Source of the DNA: Rhizodiscina lignyota
Lineage: Eukaryota; Ascomycota; Dothideomycetes; Aulographales; Rhizodiscinaceae
Direction: 5' to 3'
Assembly: GCA_010015805.1 (NCBI GenBank)
Contig: ML978128.1
Location: 868,001-932,000, forward strand
Length of the DNA: 64,000 nucleotides
Shown: positions 56,496 to 64,000 of the stretch, one piece after another
Position numbering within the stretch: position 1 is the first letter of the stretch
Layout: every line of letters begins with the position of its first letter
The notes under the pieces: generated by a model
Seen by the model: the letters and a program-made list of their open reading frames with translations, nothing else
Told to the model about the DNA's origin: nothing
The model's database searches: none
Program-made: the position numbers and the translations under genes

Positions 56496-57352
56496 GTTCC
56501 TGCTTCCACGCTACGAAGTAATGGATGCGAACTTGCTGTGCGTTCGGTAGATCGCGTGGTTTAAACGATGCGAAAATCTCGAGGGAGGTTTAGAATAGCT
56601 CTGATCTAATACGATTGTGTCACTGACCTTCCCAGGTTTGAAAAATGCCCGGTCTTTTTTGCGAAAGCGATCATCTCTCGTTCGAGATGGGCTTCTGGAG
56701 CTGGAGATAATGCCACCGACAATTTCGCTTTGGGGTATATTGTTCGCTGCATCAGCCTGGTCAGAATCATCGTCCTTGTCATCCTCATTGAGCGTTGACC
56801 GAGTCCCTTGAGGGTTCCCCTACTCTGGAGAACATGGGTCGTAGGAATGGTTACTTGTATTGTGCAATCTTGTTCCATCCTCAAGAACCCACGCCTTCTC
56901 ATCTGCGGACCAAAAGCGATTCTGCTCATAGCAGCCGTCCCATACGGCCTCTCCCCATCGAGACATGGTGTGCAAGCCTTTGAAACGTTATGCGAGCGGC
57001 AGCGGAAATAAATGAGGCTTCAAGGGACAGTAGTTTCACTGTGTGAAGGTGATATTCAACGTTCTGGAGATCCAACGTTCTGGAGTTGCTTCAAAGAACA
57101 AGAGCATTAAGGAAAGATACTGCGACAAAGGTGAAGTAGTAGCAGGCTTGGGCAGCCTAATTGCTTCGACTCTGCAACCCCGCACAAGGCTGAGGGCTCT
57201 GATAGAGACCAGGTACTGTACTTTAGACATTCCTCATCTCGGCCACATACAATTTATCATTGTTGTGCTCGACGCTGAACATTTTACAACTTGCTGCAGC
57301 ATCCAGGTGATTACCTAGTTTGCAGAAGGATCGACAAACACTTACAGCAACT
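56496..57352. other. region between orphan frame and DUF6594 gene
   Basis: This 857-bp stretch contains short minus-strand coding-like pieces at 56606-56966, including a Trp-rich start (MSRWGEAVWDG), then the DUF6594 promoter. No independent gene can be supported. Confidence 0.4.
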
Positions 57353-58362
57353 ATGTCTGGCTGCGAACCTAGTTATGTTGGACTTGCCAAGTTCTTTGGC
57401 CTTGCTGACGGGCTGGCAATCTTCAGACGGTTCAAGGAACTGAATACACGCAACTTGCTATACCTCCAAGCCGAGCTCATTCATCTGGAGCAGAAGCTGT
57501 ACACTCATTCGAGCCAAGATTCGACCTCTTCTGACCCAAACTGCCGGCAGTACTCTACATATGCATTGCGGTTGATTATGTCTCCAAACTCTCCAGGCAG
57601 CACTGATGGTGCACAGTGGCAGACAATCCTTGACATCAGAGAGAAGTTGAAGGAATATAGTAAGTGTAGCAAATGATGAACGGTATCTCCACTCAAATCA
57701 CTAGATGTGGCTTTGTTACACCAAGCCGAGCTCCACTCCTTACCTCGTCCTACCCCGTATGATCTTGAACTGGTCCAACGTTGGCTGAAGCATCCAGAAG
57801 GGGGAAAAGACTTTCTCAAAGGCTTTGAGAGTGATACCTGGCAGAATGAAAATGCGACCGATCTTGTCACAGTCTCTTCAGGACGTAATTGGGATCCTTT
57901 CCTCAAATGGGTGGCAGAGCGTCTGGTTCCGTTCCTTTATCATCGCGGTTGCTTTCGTTGGAAGGTCCGTAATAACATGCACAACTGCTATGATCATCTC
58001 CATTTAACTGGTCTGCCTAGAAACCATTGGTCGGCCACGAGGAACTCGGCATCGTCCAATGGAAAGATTCTCGTTACTCCATGGCAGCCCGCATGCTTGG
58101 AGCTGCGGCAGCGACAATTCTTCTGATTGTCTCCGTTCTGACTCTGTATTTCATTCGTAAGCTCATCAATAGACTCTTTGCTGTGATGGGGTTTTCGGTA
58201 GCTTTCTCCATGGCACTTACGTTCTTCACAACGGCAAAACCTATCGAAATATTTGCGGCAGGGGCAGCGTAAGTTCTGTGGAGTTCGCCATCGTCCAGTA
58301 GAGCTGATCATGCTAGTTTCGCTTCGGTCCAAGTTGTTTTCATTGGTAACACGCAGGCTTGA
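57353..58362 (+). CDS. DUF6594 membrane protein
   Basis: Four exons, 57353-57659, 57705-57964, 58021-58268 and 58317-58362, with introns of 45, 56 and 48 bp, give about 286 aa. The layout fits the fungal DUF6594 family: a short N-terminal block GLAKFFGLADGLAIFRRFKE, the helix LNTRNLLYLQAELIHLEQKL, then SLPRPTPYDLELVQRWLKHP. At the C-terminus come two or three membrane helices (MLGAAAATILLIVSVLTLYF, LFAVMGFSVAFSMALTFFT), the conserved AKPIEIFAAGAAFASVQVVF and a short tail. All splices keep frame and the last one restores the family end, so the gene looks intact. DUF6594 proteins are abundant in Pezizomycotina, often in variable regions; function is unknown. ATG 57353 is preferred over 57320 because homologous sequence starts there. 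Confidence 0.85.
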
Positions 58363-60180
58363 AGCGCACATCGAGTTTGTTAAGTTAGCGCTATATCAGC
58401 AAATTATCAACACGGTAATAGATGAGCTTCATCGGGTTCGCCATGGCTCCCGCATGGCCCTAGGTGGCAAATTCCGAAGCGTCCAATCTTTTCCTGACGG
58501 TTAAAGAGTCTATATCGGGCAAAGTTAAATAAAACGTATGGTGATCTGCCAGGGAATTGTTGCGGCTTTGCTACACACCATATCAAGAATTGCATCAATT
58601 ATTGATATGGTATGATCCTTCCGGTGCAATTGTATGTTCGGATGCCTTTTGGAAAAGAAACGAGATTGGCGGAGCCTGTCGCTTGCTTGAAATTACTCCT
58701 ACTGATCTGAACCGCCTTGTCATAGTATATCAGCCAATCAAGTCACTATCGACACCGAGCGGCCTCGAATGCTGGAGCAGACCCACCACACGAGTGCCGC
58801 ATTTTGATGAGGCCGCCCTGTAGATTGACAGCTAATCGGTGAACATCATTGGGCGAGCGTACGACCAAAGAGAGCGGCGCCTGACTCCAAGGGCAGAGAG
58901 AAGCACGTTGACTTTCCAAAATTGGGTTGTCGTGGAGGGTGGATGCTCTCAGCTCATAATGCCCCCTGCAGCAGTACACAAAGGCGGCATCCAATAGTGG
59001 CTTTACGACTTCCAGCAACTGTGGGACAAGGTGCTTCTTTCGAACACGTTTCAGCTCCCCCAATACCAAGCGGAACGGCATGCGATTACCGAGATCGTCC
59101 CATCTGGATGGTCGGGAGTGATGAGCGGATAGACATTTACACTCTGAAGCACAAGGCCAAGAAACAGTTGATGAACCAACACCAAGTTCCGACTTCATTG
59201 ATTAATCTAGAAGGTGAAAATGGACTATATGGACGGAAATAGCGCCCAGCAGGCGATGAGAATGTCCTTTCGTTGGTTGACATCGGGAACGAGATTGGAC
59301 TCCTTAGACCTCGAGATCAAGCCAAGGCTGGGCTCTGCGATTTCTTGGCATTCACGAGATCGCCGAAAAGGGCAAGGTGCCACTACCGGTACGCATACCT
59401 AGCTCCGAAATCACCACCTTGCACACCAAGGTCCTCGCCCTAAGAATCGAGCTCAACGAATTGCAAGCCAGCGAGCACGGTGACTTTGACGAGCCCTCCT
59501 ACGATCGCGACCTCTACCAAGCAGGACCTATTACAGGTACTTAAGCATACAGCACCAAAAGCCTATCACCACTTCATATTTAGGACGCAGGCCAACCACA
59601 AGCTCTTTTCGGTATTTATGAAGGAACACAGGCACAGAGGTGAAGTAGGAAAGGTTATGAAGTCATATAGGGCAAGAGTCATCTGTTTTGAAAGGGAAAG
59701 GCACTGTGGAAAGCTCATATCAGATAAGGAATTACTGAATGCATAATGAGACTTTCAAGGTCTATCCTTTTGCGCATATTCACAAGCATTTAACTAGCTT
59801 CATATATCACTTTGTATAGTTAGTCAACTACGATAGTTACCCCCACGTGGGCCAGCCATGGCCTAAAATGGTGAATGAAAATTCCTCCTCCTCCTCCTCC
59901 CAGGCTCCTCGAAGGCTGGATCTCTACACCGTACGCATCCCCTGGACAACGACATGGAGAGGGCCCAGCTGGGCTCGCACTCGCTTAAAGCTTCTGCGCG
60001 TGGTAGGTAATCGTCAGGACACTCACCCGCTTCTTGTTCGAGAACTCGATGCCTTCGAGCTGAGTGATTTTGTTCCTGTTACCAGTTTACAAGCCCCCGG
60101 AGTGGCAATGTCTTGGAGAAGAGATGCTCTCCGCACATCTTAAGTATGTTCTGTTGTATTCATACAATCTACTTCGACAA
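58363..60180. other. gene-poor stretch with decayed coding remnants
   Basis: In 1.8 kb no intact gene can be built, yet several short plus-strand stretches read like protein in shifting frames: 58650-58820 (LLEITPTDLNRLVIVYQPIK), 59110-59240 (VGSDERIDIYTLKHKAKKQL), 59255-59330 (VDIGNEIGLLRPRDQAKAGL) and 59380-59525 (SSEITTLHTKVLALRIELNE). They may be remnants of one or more lost host genes whose family I do not recognise. The ends at 59750-59830 are AT-rich. Confidence 0.4.
58650..59530 (+). pseudogene. candidate degenerate coding remnants, family unknown
   Basis: Protein-like segments appear in different frames separated by stops over about 900 bp, without splice signals that join them consistently. 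The composition (ordinary residue mix, no low complexity) is unlike random AT-rich intergenic DNA. I could not identify the parent family. It may instead be chance open frames, hence the low confidence. Confidence 0.25.
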
Positions 60181-61956
60181 CTAGTTCCCGGCCTCATCAC
60201 TTTTCCCGAAACAAGGGAACTTCTCTTTCGAGTCCGAGACCTTAAACCCGATACATTTCCAGCAGCTAAGCAATCCATCCGGATCATACCGCTTCTTGAT
60301 CTCCAAGAGCCTCATGTAGCTGCTCTCACCCCACCAGTCTTGCTGCCAGTCCACAGTCCACGGGAATGCTTCGTTCATGTAGGCTCCGCTATCTGGAGCT
60401 AGCTCTTTCGCTTTCTCCATCAGCGAGTTCTGGGACGCAATGGCCTTCTGTTTCTCCTCCACAGTACTATTCCACGGCCAAACCCCTGGCCAACTGAGCT
60501 CCCAGATCGAATTGCGCCATGACGGCGTGATGGAAGTATCGTTGCCAAAGCTCTTCCCTTCCCGGGAGGAGAGGTAGTAAGGCGTGTCCATCGGTATGTA
60601 CGGCAGAGCGCCCTGGGCAACGATTTCGCCGAGGAAGTCCATGAGTTTAGCCCGTCCTTCTGTTGTCTCGAATAGAGATGCAGGCATGAACCGAGCGGCA
60701 ATAATCAGGCCTTGTCCAACGGAAGCCGTGTTTGGCACGACATATTTCTGGTAGAAAGCGTTCCATGATGGGAGCATCTCGATGACCACCGTGCCGTTTT
60801 GGGACTTTACGAACTCCGTGGCAGGTCCCATCGACTTCTCTGCTTCTTCCAGCGAGAGTAAGGGGTTAACATGGATCAGATTTGTTGTCATGAATTGGAT
60901 GTGTCCGCCCCATCCTTCCTTCGCCCAACGCAACGAATTGTTAACGCACATGTTGAGAAACGGGAGGACGTTCGACATATCCGGCGCAATAGGATAACTC
61001 ATCGACGCAACCGCAAGTGGGATAACGGGTTCCACCTTGTGTGTACTTTCGATCACGACGCCGAAGGTCCCACCTCCGCCGCCTCGTAGCGCCCAAAACA
61101 AGTCCGGGTTTTGGCATTCATTGGTCGTGCGAAGGACGCCATCTGGCGTGACTATTTTGTATTGTAATACGCGGTCGACACCAAGGCCGTAAACAGGGGA
61201 CAAGACGGAGTGGCCGCCCCCCTGTGTAAACCCTCCGGAGACGCCGATAGTCGATCCGTATCCACCGATATAAGTGACTTTGTGTTTGTCAGCGAAGGTG
61301 TATGCCTCGCCCATTGTGACTCCAGCGCCGACTGTCATTGCCACTGTCGCCTGCTTATAGGTGTGCCCACAGCTATCGGGAACGAACGCATCCGTTAGCG
61401 AAATATCCTGGAGCCAACGCATCCAGAGCGCTAGTGAACCCTTCAAGCTGTTACGGGTCAAATAGTCGTGCCCAGTCGCCTTGATGGACAGCCTGGTCCC
61501 AGTTCTGCGCGAGAATTCGAATGCCGCTCGTATATCTTCCGCCGTCTTGATGGCAACGTAGTATGGAGAGACGCTCCCCTGGTTGCAGGACACATCTGTG
61601 TATGCGAGGGGATCGAGAGGATTCATGCTATCCAGAAGGCATTGATTCGAAGCATTCGAAGCGCATATTTCGTCTTGAGAGTTCATGAATCCGGCATAGA
61701 GATCTATCCGTATGTCTGCATCCGTATAGTTCTTCTGCAGCGCGGCACATGATGCAGGATCACGATCGTGTGGATGTCCTTCGTAAAATGAAAAGCAAGG
61801 CAATGCGAGTGGAGTGCCACGGAAAAGGCGTCCACCGACAGTCTGATTCAATTGCTGCCAGTTGTCATTCGGTCTTTGAGCATTTTTGCACAAGACGAAA
61901 GGAAGGAGACAGAGTAGATAGAAGAACAGAGAACCCATGAAGTTGACGCCGAACAT
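60181..61956 (-). CDS. secreted FAD-linked oxidase, berberine-bridge type
   Basis: Single exon, about 591 aa from ATG 61956. A hydrophobic signal peptide (GSLFFYLLCLLPFVLC) covers the first 25 residues; ATG 61938 would also give one, and an in-frame ATG at 62085 would bury it, so it is disfavoured. The FAD_binding_4 domain shows VSPYYVAIKTAEDIRAAFEF, the IKATGHDYL segment whose histidine is the usual covalent flavin site (near residue 163), VGAGVTMGEAY and GGFTQGGGHSVLSPVYGLGV. The C-terminal BBE segment is KKRYDPDGLLSCWKCIGF. Several N-x-S/T glycosylation sites are present. Such enzymes oxidise sugars, alkaloids or secondary metabolites with O2 outside the cell or in vacuoles. The substrate is unknown; no biosynthetic cluster core gene is nearby. 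Confidence 0.92.
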   Translation of the reverse strand: MFGVNFMGSLFFYLLCLLPFVLCKNAQRPNDNWQQLNQTVGGRLFRGTPLALPCFSFYEGHPHDRDPASCAALQKNYTDADIRIDLYAGFMNSQDEICASNASNQCLLDSMNPLDPLAYTDVSCNQGSVSPYYVAIKTAEDIRAAFEFSRRTGTRLSIKATGHDYLTRNSLKGSLALWMRWLQDISLTDAFVPDSCGHTYKQATVAMTVGAGVTMGEAYTFADKHKVTYIGGYGSTIGVSGGFTQGGGHSVLSPVYGLGVDRVLQYKIVTPDGVLRTTNECQNPDLFWALRGGGGGTFGVVIESTHKVEPVIPLAVASMSYPIAPDMSNVLPFLNMCVNNSLRWAKEGWGGHIQFMTTNLIHVNPLLSLEEAEKSMGPATEFVKSQNGTVVIEMLPSWNAFYQKYVVPNTASVGQGLIIAARFMPASLFETTEGRAKLMDFLGEIVAQGALPYIPMDTPYYLSSREGKSFGNDTSITPSWRNSIWELSWPGVWPWNSTVEEKQKAIASQNSLMEKAKELAPDSGAYMNEAFPWTVDWQQDWWGESSYMRLLEIKKRYDPDGLLSCWKCIGFKVSDSKEKFPCFGKSDEAGN

Positions 61957-62871
61957 CTTGAAGGAAAGCAACGAAGATGGATTTAACCAAGCTACCATTG
62001 GGGGCGACGATGCTTTATATTGAATGATTTTGCCAGTCGCACAGCATAATTTGACGAGCGGGCCTGTAATGTGCGACGACGACATACCATGATACTACAT
62101 GTGAGAATCAAAACTTCGTTCCATTTTACCGTGTCTACAATTTCCATATGGCGGATGCAGATGCGGAGCTCAATGTGTCTTGCCAAAGGCCTGGAAGAAG
62201 GTAATGAAGACGTAGGAAGTGGTGGAAGGTTCCGAAGGGGTGAGCGCTGAGTAAACTTCAGGCGGCCGCAAATGCTCTGCAGGATCATAGCGCGAGCCTC
62301 AAAATCCTCTCTCTTCCCTTTTAGCATAGGTGTCCGTAGATTAACTAAGCTTGGGACGGCCGCTATATGTGCGGGCTGACCCGTTGTGGAGCTACACATG
62401 TTGGTGTTTAGAGACGCGTATTCAGGCATAGTCACCCGAGCTGCGATCTACTATTCGATTACACCTGGAGTGCACAATCCACCACAACTCCGATATACGA
62501 GATCTATCTTCAAATAGAAAAATTTCATGTTCGGGGAAAGCGTCACTCACTCTGCACGTCTCATTAAATGCTGTAAAATTCTCGTAGAAACAAGTCATAT
62601 CTCTAGTCTCATATCCGGCATTTCCTTCTCCGTGAGGGCCTCACCTCTAAGCCGGGAAGCATATCAAAACATGCTGGACTTATGTACATTCGGTTGTACC
62701 AGCTGTCGTGGTGCGGACCCAGAGGGCCTTGAAGAGATAGGCGCTTTTGTAGTCGGCCGTTCTCGATGGTAGTATTGCATATGGTCGCGTTCCCCTAAAG
62801 ACATCCACCGCCCGAGTCTAAACGGCTCTGACGTTGTCTCTTTTGGTCGGCGGCTTTTAGGCTTGGGCACA
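61957..62871. other. intergenic region between two minus-strand genes
   Basis: A 915-bp stretch with the oxidase promoter and the downstream flank of the coiled-coil gene. Frames at 61992-62435 minus and 62527-62772 plus are not protein-like. Nothing else is seen. Confidence 0.5.
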
Positions 62872-63504
62872 TTATCGCCCGATGCCTATTCCACCTCCAC
62901 CAACGCTTCTGCACGAAACACAATTTGGGGCGCTAGACTCCATTGCGCGCGCCTCCAGCCATGGCCACTGAGCACGCATTCGAGCCGCGCGGGCAGCTGC
63001 AAGTGCACGCCTCTCCTCCTCCTCCGCCTTCCCCTCATATATCGACATGACGCTCTCCATCTCGTCCCCCACCCTGCGCACCTCCTCTTCCCAGCGTTGC
63101 TCCGCCTCTCTCACCTTCAGCGTCTCCTCCTCATCAATCACCTGCATGAGCCTCTCCCGCAGCCTCTTCTGCTTCGCGCTCCACGACAACTTTTGCTCCT
63201 CTAGCCTTTTGATGTCCTCTCCCCGCACCATCGCAATCATTATCTTGTCTTTTATTCCGTCCAGTTTGTCCTCGACGCACTCCAGCTGGTGCTCTACGAC
63301 GTCGATTGCATCGATGGACCAGGTAGGTCCCGCCGGTTCGTTTGGCTTCGGCACGAGAGTACCAGTTGACGACACGTTCGCCTCTCGCGGACCTAGCACG
63401 GGTGTGAGGGGTGTGGTGGAGGAGGATATACTGTGCTCCGAGGGGCGAGATTGGCGGGAGGCGAACGGTGCCTTTGGGTAGGAGGGTGTGAAGAGGCAAG
63501 GCAT
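62872..63504 (-). CDS. hypothetical coiled-coil protein
   Basis: About 210 aa from ATG 63504 (MPCLFTPSYPKAPFASRQSR); the same frame stays open to 63663 but that stretch is Ile/Tyr-rich and unlike the rest. The first 70 residues are Ser/Thr/Pro-rich and disordered. Residues about 75-185 form a long charged coiled coil (QLECVEDKLDGIKDKIMIAM, RLEEQKLSWSAKQKRLRERL, REAEQRWEEEVRRVGDEMES). The tail is Gly/Cys-rich. No family is recognised. A last exon or other splice beyond 62872 cannot be excluded. Confidence 0.6.
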   Translation of the reverse strand: MPCLFTPSYPKAPFASRQSRPSEHSISSSTTPLTPVLGPREANVSSTGTLVPKPNEPAGPTWSIDAIDVVEHQLECVEDKLDGIKDKIMIAMVRGEDIKRLEEQKLSWSAKQKRLRERLMQVIDEEETLKVREAEQRWEEEVRRVGDEMESVMSIYEGKAEEEERRALAAARAARMRAQWPWLEARAMESSAPNCVSCRSVGGGGIGIGR

Positions 63505-64000
63505 ACTGGTAGTGTTTAGAAGAATGAGGATAGGGTAGTTGATGATAATGAGAAGGCGATGATAATCGTAATTTGGAGATGATTGTCTGTAGCAGCTTGA
63601 ATCGATGTTTGACTGCGGAACTTGCTCAAGATGGAATGTAGGACGAATAATGCGGTAAGACATGTGCCTTCATATGAAAGATTGCAAATGTGGGAGACTA
63701 TATTAGTAGTTGAACTCTTAAACGTCCTCTAAAGAAAAATCGCACGTTGTGGTTCGTCCCGCACCATGTATACTGGTGGAGAGGTGGCCGTTATAAAGAG
63801 TACCAAAAGAAATAGAAAAAAGCTCATGCAACAAGAACGAGCAGCGAGTAGTGGCGTTCGGATTAGAATTAGTTTGTAGAAAAATTTCGCAACCGTGTCA
63901 ATTTAGACGATCATATTGTACAAACCGTTCATTGCATTTCGGAGCTAAAAGGACTATGCATCTTATCGATACTCCCCATTCCTAGATCTTTAATAAGTGA
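63505..64000. other. right-end flank, no gene supported
   Basis: The final 496 bp are moderately AT-rich and contain the promoter of the coiled-coil gene. No coding frame, repeat or RNA gene is seen up to the window end. Confidence 0.5.

Noticed and set aside
60181-63504. Possible secondary-metabolite cluster around the FAD oxidase
   Set aside because: No polyketide synthase, peptide synthetase, terpene synthase or P450 is within reach; a lone secreted oxidase is not enough.
1-64000. tRNA, rRNA or CRISPR loci
   Set aside because: Reading both strands showed no cloverleaf-like T-arm/anticodon arrangement, no rRNA-like blocks and no regularly spaced repeats; a small RNA gene could still be missed without a covariance search.

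Overview
The window is nuclear DNA of a filamentous ascomycete (Pezizomycotina). The evidence is densely packed genes split by short spliceosomal introns, mostly 45-65 bp with GT..AG ends and CTAAC/CTGAC-like branch sites, together with fungal-specific families: Zn2Cys6 regulator, DUF6594, DHA1 transporter, ISN1, MED17, SPC97, CHZ1 and an ATR kinase of uvsB/MEC1 type. The class (Dothideomycetes or a relative) cannot be fixed from sequence alone. No rRNA, tRNA, CRISPR or intact transposon was seen.

Layout. 1-9.8 kb: 5' end of a Rab-type GTPase, a cytochrome b2-like L-lactate dehydrogenase (CYB2), a DHA1 drug/polyamine transporter, ATP synthase subunit h (ATP14) and a TMEM135-like membrane protein. 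10-18 kb: a metallo-beta-lactamase-fold enzyme, a ubiquitin E2, a BTB protein and a Zn2Cys6 regulator with an apparent one-base frameshift. 18-36 kb: a housekeeping block of MED17, ISN1 (IMP 5'-nucleotidase), COX16, the ATR kinase (about 2469 aa), a large mitochondrial protein of unknown function, a PARP-finger nuclear protein and the H2A.Z chaperone CHZ1. 36-54.6 kb: an asteroid/XPG-like nuclease, an Msb3-type TBC RabGAP, an MTQ1/HemK methyltransferase, a LOG-family protein, a CLPTM1 membrane protein, the gamma-tubulin complex protein SPC97, a D-2-hydroxyacid dehydrogenase and an SDR. 54.6-64 kb: a sparser accessory stretch with a retropepsin-like orphan reading frame, a DUF6594 membrane protein, decayed coding remnants, a secreted berberine-bridge-type FAD oxidase and a small coiled-coil protein.

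Several genes share short divergent promoters (MED17/ISN1, COX16/ATR, mitochondrial protein/PARP-finger protein, LOG/CLPTM1). ATR and the mitochondrial-protein gene converge with only 74 bp between their stops. Mitochondrial functions recur (ATP14, COX16, MTQ1, the 994-aa protein), as do nuclear/chromatin functions (MED17, ATR, CHZ1, PARP finger), but the genes do not form one pathway.

The most notable structures are the 5' end of ISN1, whose first 28 codons are spread over five exons of 25, 11, 21, 15 and 13 nt with one GC-AG intron; a second GC-AG intron with a doubled acceptor inside the ATR gene; the frameshifted regulator; and an open, protein-like segment just beyond the SPC97 stop that may be an unannotated terminal exon. 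All gene models were derived by hand from reading frames and splice signals.
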